A stretch of 34,644 bases of DNA, taken from positions 1 through 34,644 of the IMG/VR virus record IMGVR_UViG_3300009618_000021; one strand, given 5' to 3'. The DNA is from a virus. The translations under genes and the position numbers were made by a program. This document shows positions 23,540 to 29,754 of the stretch, one piece after another. The notes under the pieces are model-generated. The model had not been told where the DNA came from. It searched no databases and saw only the letters and a list, made by a program, of their open reading frames with translations. Position 1 is the stretch's first letter, and each line of letters starts with the position of its first letter.

Positions 23540-23771
23540 TGCAATACCTATTGTTGGTTGTGCAGGATGTAGTGGAAGTGGTGGAACAATGGGTTGTCCT
23601 ATTCATGGTAATAATATTTATCTTCCTTCAACTTATTATTATCCCTCAATTATACCATATAAATGTCCAGTTTGTAATGGTAATGGAAAAATGACACATG
23701 GGATATACGGAGAAATGTGGGCTCAATGCCATGCATGTAATGGTACTGGAATCATTTGGGGATTAAATTAA
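23532..23771 (+). CDS. DnaJ-type zinc-finger protein (79 aa)
   Basis: CAGCSGSGG near the N-terminus, CPVCNGNGK in the middle and CHACNGTGI at the C-terminus are CxxCxGxG repeats of the DnaJ/Hsp40 central zinc domain, without a J domain. A CPIHG segment may complete one site. Free-standing versions are common in phages. It overlaps the upstream gene by 8 bases and converges with the minus-strand gene at 23763 (9-base overlap). Confidence 0.7.
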   Translation: MHNAIPIVGCAGCSGSGGTMGCPIHGNNIYLPSTYYYPSIIPYKCPVCNGNGKMTHGIYGEMWAQCHACNGTGIIWGLN

Positions 23772-24116
23772 TCTACCAGGACTATATCGTTTATTATTAA
23801 AATTTACATATTTTCTTTTAGGTTTTCCAGTAGAATCTAATTTGATGTGACCATCTGGTCCTTTTTCAACTCCACCATCTGGTACTGAATTTTGCATTCT
23901 TCCAAGAATACCATGGAGAAACGCATCTGGTGGGCGAGTGATTCCTAATTTAATGGGATCACCAATCGCTGGAGCAGAACTTAACCACCAATGGAGACTT
24001 TTTTCAGCACCACATTCTGGGCAAGTTTGAGTTTCAGGATAATCAACATCAGCTATTTTTAAATTGGTTTCAAAAATCATTTCGCATTTATTGCACTTAT
24101 ATTCATAATTCGGCAT
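23763..24116 (-). CDS. FmdB-type zinc-ribbon protein (117 aa)
   Basis: MPNYEYKCNKCEMIFETNLK, then TCPECGAEKSLHW, is the classic FmdB/CxxC_CxxC zinc ribbon that opens MPxYEYxCxxC. ATG 24116 is chosen for that reason over an upstream in-frame start. The rest (DPIKLGITRPPDAFLHGIL ... KRKYVNFNNKRYSPGRLI) has the form of phage structural-region versions. A late-like TATAAATA (24140-24147, minus) and GAGG lie upstream, so late expression is likely, opposite to the early gene at 24192. Confidence 0.8.
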   Translation of the reverse strand: MPNYEYKCNKCEMIFETNLKIADVDYPETQTCPECGAEKSLHWWLSSAPAIGDPIKLGITRPPDAFLHGILGRMQNSVPDGGVEKGPDGHIKLDSTGKPKRKYVNFNNKRYSPGRLI

Positions 24117-24139
24117 TGTTTTAAAAATTACCTCAAAAA

Positions 24140-24147
24140 TATTTATA
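24140..24147 (-). promoter_or_regulatory. T4-late-like TATAAATA promoter (minus)
   Basis: TATAAATA on the minus strand ends 23 bases before the ATG of the FmdB-type gene, with GAGG in the predicted leader. The spacing is that of T4 late promoters. Confidence 0.55.
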
Positions 24148-24156
24148 TAATTCTTC

Positions 24157-24185
24157 TTGACATTTATTTTGATTTGTGTCATACT
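24157..24185 (+). promoter_or_regulatory. promoter TTGACA-N17-CATACT, leaderless geometry
   Basis: TTGACA at 24157-24162 (CTTGACATT context) and CATACT at 24180-24185 with a 17-base spacer. ATG 24192 is exactly six bases downstream. It lies back-to-back with a late-like minus-strand promoter. Confidence 0.75.
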
Positions 24186-24191
24186 ATAATC

Positions 24192-25379
24192 ATGGGAAGA
24201 CATAAAAAAGAACGAACAATTTTCGCAGGGCTTGATGTTACCGAAAAGAAAATTAGGAAAACTAATAAACTATCCAAAACCATTATGGGTGGTTCAGAAC
24301 CTGAATGGATTATGCCTAGTAAATTGTTGTCCGAAAAAGAATCTCAATTAGAATTCCAACTCCAATTGGGAAAACATTGTAATTGGTATAATGTTTATTC
24401 TTCGGAAGCAAAAAAGAAAAAATATTTAATTGAATATACTGAGAAATTTTTCCCCGAAATTGTCTATGTTATTGAAAAAATGCCAGAAAAATCATTTGTA
24501 TGTGGGAAACCTCATGTAATGGCTATGGTTGCTCGTTGTATTTTAAGAGGTGCACCATTACAATATGATGCCTTTGATAATCAAGGACGTTTAAACCAAT
24601 TCATTCAAGATATAGTTAAATTGGATGAAAAGGAAAAAAATCAACCTGAACGTAAACGGGCCCGTGATACCAAAGTTGTTGAATATATCTCCATCGTGGA
24701 AAATATTATCGATTATTATTTAAAGCAAAAAGGAAAGATAAAATTTTCTGATCCTTGTATGGTAGATACAATTTTAAAACGTGGTGCTTCTAAGGCTCAA
24801 TTAACTCAAATTAATTACCATTTTTCAAATTTTGTTTCTAATTTGGTTGCATTAAATTCAGGTAAAAAAGATGAATATTTGGAAGAAGCATATAGTAATC
24901 AACCATTAGAAACTTGGTTAAAATTGTGTGATTGGTTAACAGGTGAACCAAATAAGGAACTCTTGGCATCAATTAAAAAACAAAGAAAACCAAGAAGGAA
25001 AAAAGTTAAAACTGCGGCACAATTATTGAAATTATTTGTTTATCAAAAATCTGATGAGGAATTAAAATTTAATTCAATTGAACCAGAACATATTATTGAT
25101 TCTACCCAACTTTGGGTTTTTAATACCAAAACAAGAAAACTTGGTGTTTATTATTCTCAAGAAGGTAAAACTTTAAGTGTATCTCGGAAATCAATTATTA
25201 ATTATGATGAAAAAATTAGTATTCAAAAGAAAATTCGGAAACCAAAAGAAATTGTTCCACAAATTTTAACTGCTGGTAAAGTAGCTTTAAAACATGTAAT
25301 GGAAAAAATTCGAGCAGTTGAATCTCCAATAAAGAGTAGAATTAATGAAACTGTATTATTGTTAAGAGCATTAAAATGA
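24192..25379 (+). CDS. hypothetical phage protein (395 aa)
   Basis: I do not recognise this large protein. The first ATG downstream of the promoter is 24192 (MGRHKKERTIFAGLDVTEKK); a longer in-frame start lies inside the promoter. It is basic and helical through residue 290, with a very basic patch (KKQRKPRRKKVKTAAQLLK). A C-terminal beta region follows (TQLWVFNTKTRKLGVYYSQE, then TLSVSRKSIINYDE). The basic patch suggests nucleic-acid binding, but no enzyme motif is visible. It is coupled to the next gene by ATGA (25376). Confidence 0.6.
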   Translation: MGRHKKERTIFAGLDVTEKKIRKTNKLSKTIMGGSEPEWIMPSKLLSEKESQLEFQLQLGKHCNWYNVYSSEAKKKKYLIEYTEKFFPEIVYVIEKMPEKSFVCGKPHVMAMVARCILRGAPLQYDAFDNQGRLNQFIQDIVKLDEKEKNQPERKRARDTKVVEYISIVENIIDYYLKQKGKIKFSDPCMVDTILKRGASKAQLTQINYHFSNFVSNLVALNSGKKDEYLEEAYSNQPLETWLKLCDWLTGEPNKELLASIKKQRKPRRKKVKTAAQLLKLFVYQKSDEELKFNSIEPEHIIDSTQLWVFNTKTRKLGVYYSQEGKTLSVSRKSIINYDEKISIQKKIRKPKEIVPQILTAGKVALKHVMEKIRAVESPIKSRINETVLLLRALK

Positions 25380-25621
25380 AAATTTATTATAATGATAGTT
25401 TAAGATATCCTCTTGATGAAGGTATTGGAACCTGCCATTCAGAATTATGCCAATTTAAAAAACCTAGAAGTACTTGGATTCAATATATGATGGAATATTA
25501 TGAAAAAATATTTCCTAAGGCAACAAAAGTTCAATATCATAAATGGGCTGAACATGCAGTAGATCAGGCTCTTTCAGAATTAGGAGATTATTTTAGTTTT
25601 AGTTATTGGAGGCATCAATGA
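25376..25621 (+). CDS. small hypothetical protein (81 aa)
   Basis: The sequence MKIYYNDSLRYPLDEGIGTC is followed by an aromatic-rich helical region (WIQYMMEYYEKIFPKATKV) and ends FSYWRHQ. Coupled by ATGA overlaps both upstream and downstream (25618). Function unknown. Confidence 0.55.
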   Translation: MKIYYNDSLRYPLDEGIGTCHSELCQFKKPRSTWIQYMMEYYEKIFPKATKVQYHKWAEHAVDQALSELGDYFSFSYWRHQ

Positions 25622-25817
25622 CCAAAAGTGGAGATGTTAAATTCTATAAAGGGGTGTTTATCAACCAATTAATTTTAATAAACCTTTAGTTCATAAATTA
25701 TGCGATGATAAATACCGATTATATTTTGAATTTGGTTATGAATTCCCAAAATGTCATGATTCTTGGGAGATGGATACTCTTGGGTTTGAAGGTGTAATAA
25801 AATTTTTTATGAGGTAA
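25618..25817 (+). pseudogene. frameshifted small gene (about 66 codons)
   Basis: The ATG at 25618 overlaps the upstream stop and reads MTKSGDVKFYKG. The protein then continues naturally in another frame as GVYQPINFNKPLVHK through FEFGYEFPKCHDSWEMDTLG to KFFMR and TAA at 25815-25817. The break is at a GGGG run (25651-25654), consistent with a one-base indel. Either the gene is broken, or the frame is corrected by slippage, or the base call is wrong; the motif is not a classic slippery heptamer. Confidence 0.6.
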
Positions 25818-25821
25818 TATT

Positions 25822-26025
25822 ATGGATTTAGATGATGAATATGATTTGATTTATTGTTCTATGTGTGGATCTAGATTAGATGAAGATGGTTTTTGCCCAA
25901 ATGAAAATCATGATTATGTGGATAATTTTTGGGATGATGATATTTTTGATGATTATTTTGATTTAAGACCAGGATATGATTATATAGATCCAAAGGATAA
26001 TGATGAAGAAGAATTTAAAAGCTGA
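25822..26025 (+). CDS. acidic small zinc-binding-like protein (67 aa)
   Basis: MDLDDEYDLIYCSMCGSRLD then GFCPNENHD gives a CxxC...C.. His-containing possible zinc knuckle at residues 12-31. The remainder is extremely rich in Asp and aromatic residues. It overlaps the next start by 26 bases. Function unknown; a DNA-mimic role is conceivable from the acidity but there is no direct evidence. Confidence 0.5.
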   Translation: MDLDDEYDLIYCSMCGSRLDEDGFCPNENHDYVDNFWDDDIFDDYFDLRPGYDYIDPKDNDEEEFKS

Positions 26026-26260
26026 ATCTTTAGAGATTATACAAGATGCAAAAGATAATGGAGTTATTTCTGGTCGTGGTATATTAATAGATAAACATAC
26101 AAGATTTTTATATTTGGTTATCGATCCTGAAAAAGTTAATCATGAATATCTCCAAAAAGAAGCCAAAAATTTTTGGTTGCTTTATATAAATAAAAATGTA
26201 GAAGATAAAACACCTAGTGATAATGCAAATGATACAATTCCTGAAAAATCTATTTCATAA
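26000..26260 (+). CDS. small hypothetical protein (86 aa)
   Basis: It begins with two Met codons (26000 and 26003) followed by KKNLKAESLEIIQDAKDNG; the central strand LIDKHTRFLYLVIDPEKV gives an alpha/beta look. Overlaps the genes on both sides. Function unknown. Confidence 0.5.
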   Translation: MMKKNLKAESLEIIQDAKDNGVISGRGILIDKHTRFLYLVIDPEKVNHEYLQKEAKNFWLLYINKNVEDKTPSDNANDTIPEKSIS

Positions 26261-26699
26261 ATCTAAAAAATATAAATTACTCCGCCTTACTTTAGTTGCT
26301 CCTACCTGGGATCGTCAATTAAATACTATAGTAGAACCAGAAATAAATTATGATGTTTATGAAAGTTTGGTTCGAGAACATAAAGAAGTTATTGAACCAC
26401 AACCTGGAGATACTCCTGAAATTCTTGCTTCTTTAATGTCCCAGGCCGCTTGTGATAGAGAATTTCCTAGGGTAATTGTTTATCCAATTGATTATGAAAT
26501 GCGGAAAAAGGTTGAAGACTTATTAAAAATTACAAAAAAAGTTTCTACAAAAGATGCAAGTGGTAAAACTATAACAAGTATAAACCAAATATATCCAATG
26601 TATGAATATTATCCTGCATCTATTATTTCTAATGAAGAATTAAATTCCAAAACTTTAATTTATAAGTATAGGAGATCTAGTAATGCTAAAATTATTTAA
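26223..26699 (+). CDS. hypothetical protein (158 aa)
   Basis: ATG 26223 is the first ATG after an in-frame GTG (26217). The product starts MQMIQFLKNLFHKSKKYKLL and shows PQPGDTPEILASLMSQAACD, followed by a strand/helix unit (FPRVIVYPIDYEMRKKVEDL). Many phages carry similar unassigned 150-residue proteins. Its end overlaps the next gene, whose GGAGAT ribosome site lies inside it. Confidence 0.5.
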   Translation: MQMIQFLKNLFHKSKKYKLLRLTLVAPTWDRQLNTIVEPEINYDVYESLVREHKEVIEPQPGDTPEILASLMSQAACDREFPRVIVYPIDYEMRKKVEDLLKITKKVSTKDASGKTITSINQIYPMYEYYPASIISNEELNSKTLIYKYRRSSNAKII

Positions 26700-26931
26700 A
26701 CAACTGAAAGCTATTATAGAAGTATTATTTATACCTATTCCAAATGGATTATGGTGTGGTGAACCTGAATGTATTCTTACCACATTCCGTAAAATTCAAA
26801 TAGATGGAACTTCAGTGATGAAATATTGGCATGAGCCATTTGTATGTAATGGAAAATGTAAATATGGATGGACGCGTGGTTATGTAAATTTTCGTTTTAA
26901 TGAAGAAAAATCGATTATTTCATTTGATTGA
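26683..26931 (+). CDS. small Cys-rich protein (82 aa)
   Basis: AGGAGATCTAGTA precedes ATG 26683. WCGEPEC and FVCNGKCKYGW give two short cysteine pairs that could bind one zinc. A hydrophobic N-terminus (FKQLKAIIEVLFIPIPNGL) could be a membrane-associated helix. Last gene before a non-coding stretch of about 180 bases. Function unknown. Confidence 0.55.
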   Translation: MLKLFKQLKAIIEVLFIPIPNGLWCGEPECILTTFRKIQIDGTSVMKYWHEPFVCNGKCKYGWTRGYVNFRFNEEKSIISFD

Positions 26932-27065
26932 GCATATATTATCAATTGAACTCGGCTGATGCAACCTAGCGTCTGCCTACGCGAAATAGAGCTATTGTAG
27001 ATATATAAGCTTATTGTGCTGTACGCTTATTAGCTTTTTATGTTTAGACTCGTGTTTATATAAGC
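26932..27065 (+). other. intergenic region with hairpins and an 11-base direct repeat
   Basis: No ORF. Hairpins GCGT/ACGC (26969-26982, loop CTGCCT), CTAC...GTAG (26978-27000) and TAAGC/GCTTA (27006-27029) are possible. TATATAAGCTT occurs at 27002-27012 and again at 27057-27067, where it runs into the -35 box of the rnh promoter. I see no clear promoter for it. Confidence 0.45.
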
Positions 27066-27094
27066 TTGACATTTGAAATTTTTTATGATACAAT
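27066..27094 (+). promoter_or_regulatory. promoter TTGACA-N17-TACAAT
   Basis: TTGACA at 27066-27071 (CTTGACATT context) and TACAAT at 27089-27094. The rnh ATG is 18 bases further on, so a leader of about 12 bases with only GAG as ribosome site is predicted. Confidence 0.8.
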
Positions 27095-27112
27095 AATTAT
27101 TGAGTAAAATTT

Positions 27113-28012
27113 ATGATTTTAATTGATTTTTCGCAGGTGGTTATTTCTAACCTAATTGTTAATATCAGTCAACTCCAAAAAGATGATAAAAAAGAACCAG
27201 AACATGAAATTCCTGGTCTTCCTGGAACGAAAACGGTTATAAATGAAGATTTAATTCGCCATATGGTTTTAAATACCATTCGTTCATATAAAATGAAATT
27301 TGGTGAAATTTATGGGAAAATAATTATTTGTTGTGATAGTAAACAATATTGGCGTAAAGATGTTTTCCCATATTATAAAGGATTACGAAAAGAAAAAAGA
27401 GAAACTTCTGTTTTAAATTGGCATTTAATTTTTGAAACATTGAATAAACTTAAAGATGAATTAATTCAATATTTTCCTTATAGAGTTATAGAAGTTGATG
27501 GTGCAGAAGCCGATGATATTATTGCAGTAATTGCCAAACGAGAACATACGGCTGAAAAAATTTTAATTCTTTCGGGTGATAAAGATTTTACACAATTACA
27601 AAAATACCCAAATATAGTACAATATGCACCAATTCAAAAACAATTTTTGGTAAGTAAAAATCCAATAGAAGATCTTCGAGAACATATAATGATAGCTGGA
27701 GATGATGATATTCCAAATTTTTGTTCAAGTAATGATTCCAAAGTTAAACATATAAGACAAAAATCCATTCGCAAGGATAATTTGGAACGTTGGATAAAAG
27801 AATCTAAACCTGAAAATTTTTGTGATATTAAAATGCTTCATGGGTATAAAAGAAATCAACAATTAATTGATTTTGAATTTATCCCTAAAGAAATTCAAAA
27901 GAAAATTATAGAAGTGTGGGAGCAACCATTTAAAGAAAGTAGAAAAAATTTATTTAATTATTTCCTGAAATACAAATTAGTTAATTTGATGGATCATATT
28001 CAGGAATTTTAA
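27113..28012 (+). CDS. rnh: RNase H / 5'-3' exonuclease, T4 Rnh-like (FEN1 family)
   Basis: A 299-residue member of the FEN1-like family, close to T4 RNase H (305 aa). Metal-binding clusters are LIDFSQ near residue 3, CCDSKQYWRKD at 73-83, EADD at 132-135, GDKDF at 155-159 and AGDDDIPN at 195-202. The end (FNYFLKYKLVNLMDHIQEF) parallels the T4 C-terminus. It removes RNA primers and adjacent DNA from lagging-strand fragments. It starts the rnh ... 33-59-32 block and has its own promoter. Confidence 0.92.
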   Translation: MILIDFSQVVISNLIVNISQLQKDDKKEPEHEIPGLPGTKTVINEDLIRHMVLNTIRSYKMKFGEIYGKIIICCDSKQYWRKDVFPYYKGLRKEKRETSVLNWHLIFETLNKLKDELIQYFPYRVIEVDGAEADDIIAVIAKREHTAEKILILSGDKDFTQLQKYPNIVQYAPIQKQFLVSKNPIEDLREHIMIAGDDDIPNFCSSNDSKVKHIRQKSIRKDNLERWIKESKPENFCDIKMLHGYKRNQQLIDFEFIPKEIQKKIIEVWEQPFKESRKNLFNYFLKYKLVNLMDHIQEF

Positions 28013-28110
28013 TCATATCCGAAAAATGAACTGAAATATTATGATCCAGATAATAAATTATATACTTATAAATGTATGAAAATTCAATGAAAACTATGGA
28101 GCAACTAACA

Positions 28111-28539
28111 ATGACTAAAATATTGCCAGAAATTCTGGTTGAAGTGCGGAAATGTAAGACTGAAGATGAAGTAAAAACAGTTTTATGGAAAAATCAATCA
28201 CCTGCAATGAGAATGATGTTTCAATATATTTGGCATCCTAAAGCTATTTTTTCTTTCAAGGAACTTCCAGAATATAAACCTGATTTAGGGCCAATTGGAA
28301 TGAGTCCAAATAATTTATATAATGAAATGCGTAAGTTATATATTTTTTTGGATTGGAAAAAGATTCCATTAAAGAAGAAAACAGAATTACTTATCCAGCT
28401 TTTAGAATCGATTCATCCTTCTGAAGCTGTTTTAGTAGGACAAATTTTTAAACATAATCTTGAAATTCCATTATTAACTAAAGAATTGGTATTATCTCTG
28501 TGGCCAAAAATAAATATGTGGGCCGAATGGATGAAGTAA
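28111..28539 (+). CDS. conserved T4-like phage protein (DUF6433-like, 142 aa)
   Basis: Recognised from the pattern ILPEILVEVRK, FSFKELPEYKPD, NEMRKLYIFLDW, LIQLLESIHPSEAVL, a helical family that I believe is DUF6433 and is common in T4-like marine phages. Its function is unknown. Start 28111 is chosen because GGAG lies nine bases upstream and the family begins at that point; in-frame ATGs also exist at 28072 and 28087. Its position between rnh and 33 corresponds to the dsbA region of T4, but it does not resemble DsbA. The 60 bases upstream read as a protein-like fragment (NELKYYDPDNKLYTYKC). Confidence 0.6.
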   Translation: MTKILPEILVEVRKCKTEDEVKTVLWKNQSPAMRMMFQYIWHPKAIFSFKELPEYKPDLGPIGMSPNNLYNEMRKLYIFLDWKKIPLKKKTELLIQLLESIHPSEAVLVGQIFKHNLEIPLLTKELVLSLWPKINMWAEWMK

Positions 28540-28560
28540 ATATACCAATAAACTAATATA

Positions 28561-28568
28561 GATAAATA
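28561..28568 (+). promoter_or_regulatory. T4-late-like GATAAATA promoter
   Basis: GATAAATA followed by GT is identical to the element at 8046. It lies 32 bases before the TTG start of the SprT-like gene, with AAGGAG in the predicted leader. Confidence 0.5.
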
Positions 28569-28600
28569 GTTATTGATCCTCTTTTAAGGAGAATACTATT

Positions 28601-29020
28601 TTGCTTCCGATTTTACAAAAAATACATGAACCAGGTGAATATAATCCAACATTGAAAGATATTCGTACTTGGGCAGGGATTTTAAATGAATCTTGTTTTA
28701 ACGGTGTTATTCCGAAATTTCGTCATATAAAAATTCAGAAAATATCTGGACAATTAGCCGCATGTGATCCAATGGGATGGAAAAATGATGATGATATAAG
28801 AGAGGCAAATTTACAAATAGATAGTAGTTTTCCAGATTTTAAAAGTTTTATTGTTATATTAGCACATGAAATGATTCATGCTTGGCAATGGGTAATTAAA
28901 GGGAAAATGACCCACGGAAAGACATTCTTTCAATGGAAAGAAAAATTATTAGAACAAGGTATTCCATTACATAAAGAATATCACCGAAAGAAAATACTTG
29001 ACACCGAAGTTGTAGTGTGA
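28601..29020 (+). CDS. SprT-like metalloprotease-fold protein
   Basis: A 139-residue protein with HEMIH at 89-93 and a third His at 105 (MTHGKTF), the SprT/Spartan zinc site, preceded by the family-typical LNESCFNGVIPKF and a beta strand region. In cells Spartan digests DNA-protein crosslinks; phage versions are uncharacterised. The start is TTG 28601: AAGGAG lies nine bases upstream and no in-frame ATG exists before the domain. A promoter for the following gene begins inside its last codons. Confidence 0.8.
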   Translation: MLPILQKIHEPGEYNPTLKDIRTWAGILNESCFNGVIPKFRHIKIQKISGQLAACDPMGWKNDDDIREANLQIDSSFPDFKSFIVILAHEMIHAWQWVIKGKMTHGKTFFQWKEKLLEQGIPLHKEYHRKKILDTEVVV

Positions 29021-29026
29021 TAATAT
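28998..29026 (+). promoter_or_regulatory. promoter TTGACA-N17-TAATAT
   Basis: TTGACA at 28998-29003 inside the 3' end of the SprT-like gene, TAATAT at 29021-29026, 17-base spacer. The ATG at 29036 is nine bases downstream, giving almost no leader. It may transcribe the membrane peptide, tRNA and following RNA genes. Confidence 0.75.
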
Positions 29027-29035
29027 TAAAGAGTG

Positions 29036-29176
29036 ATGAATTATAAATATTTATTTCCAACCATTTTGATTATAGAAATGTTGAGTGCTTCAATCGTGTA
29101 TGGATTTGTGAAGGATTGGAGACATTGTATTTATTGGTTTGCAGGTGCAGTGATAACAGGATCAGTTACATTTTAA
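29036..29176 (+). CDS. small membrane protein (46 aa)
   Basis: MNYKYLFPTILIIEMLSASI ... WFAGAVITGSVTF has two hydrophobic stretches (about residues 4-24 and 32-46) separated by a short loop containing KDWRHC, consistent with a two-pass membrane peptide. The ATG follows a strong promoter and AAAGAG. The stop lies three bases before the tRNA. It might act in lysis or superinfection exclusion, but nothing specific shows this. Confidence 0.6.
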   Translation: MNYKYLFPTILIIEMLSASIVYGFVKDWRHCIYWFAGAVITGSVTF

Positions 29177-29179
29177 ATT

Positions 29180-29256
29180 CGGAAATTGGCTCAGTCTGGT
29201 AGAGCATCGGTTTTGGGAACCGAGGGTCGGTGGTTCGAATCCACCATTTCCGACCA
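29180..29256 (+). tRNA. tRNA-Pro: tRNA-Pro (anticodon TGG)
   Basis: A complete 77-base cloverleaf. The acceptor CGGAAAT/ATTTCCG starts with the C1-G72 pair typical of proline tRNAs. The D arm is GCTC...GAGC, the anticodon stem TCGGT/ACCGA has loop TTTGGGA, and the T arm GGTGG/CCACC has loop TTCGAAT. The discriminator is A and CCA is encoded. The anticodon TGG reads CCA, a common proline codon in this AT-rich phage. Confidence 0.95.
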
Positions 29257-29283
29257 AATTTAGGTATAGGCAAAAGTTTAAGC

Positions 29284-29389
29284 CGCCACTATCTATCGGC
29301 CGATAGAGAAGGTGTATGTGATAATACACCAACATAGGAGTGGTGATTCCTGGTGGGTTTTCGGACAGCAACGACCAGGTACCTGAAAC
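29284..29389 (+). ncRNA. candidate structured RNA after tRNA-Pro
   Basis: CGCCACT (29284-29290) pairs with AGTGGTG (29339-29345) and encloses the perfect palindrome CTATCGGCCGATAG (29293-29306) and the hairpin GGTGTAT/ATACACC (29311-29330). A second unit CCTGGT/ACCAGG spans 29349-29389. It could be a leader of the 63-aa gene or an independent RNA co-transcribed with the tRNA. No family recognised. Confidence 0.55.
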
Positions 29390-29411
29390 ATTTTAAATAG
29401 GAGGTGTCATT

Positions 29412-29423
29412 ATGACGTATTAA
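29412..29423 (+). other. three-codon ORF behind a perfect ribosome site
   Basis: AGGAGG lies a few bases before ATG ACG TAT TAA. A second site (TTAGGAG) follows at once for the ATG at 29438. It may be a start-stop regulatory element or a trap. Confidence 0.3.
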
Positions 29424-29437
29424 GTTAGGAGCGTCAA

Positions 29438-29629
29438 ATGGCAAAAAGAAAAAGTATTCTCAATGGTTGCAGTTGTTCTCAATGTCGTAGAGGATTACAT
29501 TCTGTTTTTGGACATATCAAAGTTGGTCAATTGAAACGTTCATTACGGAGAATAACAAAAGAACTATTGAAAAAAGAAAAATATGATGAAGCCATGGAAG
29601 TTATTTTAACCACTGGCTATTTGGATTAA
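29438..29629 (+). CDS. small Cys-containing basic protein (63 aa)
   Basis: MAKRKSILNGCSCSQCRRGL then HSVFGHIKVGQLKRSLRR. The CxCxxC cluster followed by a basic helix is found in small phage proteins of the GCSCSQCRRG type, with no assigned role. GGAG precedes the ATG. It sits between the structured RNA and the tmRNA gene. Confidence 0.65.
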   Translation: MAKRKSILNGCSCSQCRRGLHSVFGHIKVGQLKRSLRRITKELLKKEKYDEAMEVILTTGYLD

Positions 29630-29632
29630 GGG

Positions 29633-29750
29633 TTTTAGATACTTTCGTCTAGTAAGTGAGGATACTTCAATACTTATTTTATAAAGGCCTTTATGAAATA
29701 GGTATTGGGATTTAAGAGAGGGCGTAGCATAGTACGTCAAGTATCTAAAA
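29633..29750 (+). ncRNA. long-stem RNA element, probably 5' part of tmRNA precursor
   Basis: TTTTAGATACTT (29633-29644) pairs perfectly with AAGTATCTAAAA (29739-29750). Inside are a long hairpin centred on AAAGGCCTTT (about 29670-29707) and GCGTA/TACGT (29722-29737). It directly precedes the tmRNA acceptor piece and could be part of the same precursor or a separate RNA. Confidence 0.55.
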
Positions 29751-29754
29751 ATAT

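Noticed and set aside
25640-25660. Programmed -1 frameshift site
   Set aside because: The sequence around TATAAAGGGGTG does not give re-pairing in both sites after a -1 slip, so an indel is more likely.
29042-29049. TATAAATA inside the small membrane protein gene as a late promoter
   Set aside because: It lies within the first codons of that gene and no start codon with a ribosome site follows at late-promoter spacing.
29162-29371. Minus-strand reading frame of 69 codons
   Set aside because: It runs antisense across the complete tRNA-Pro and the palindromic RNA region, and has no ribosome site.
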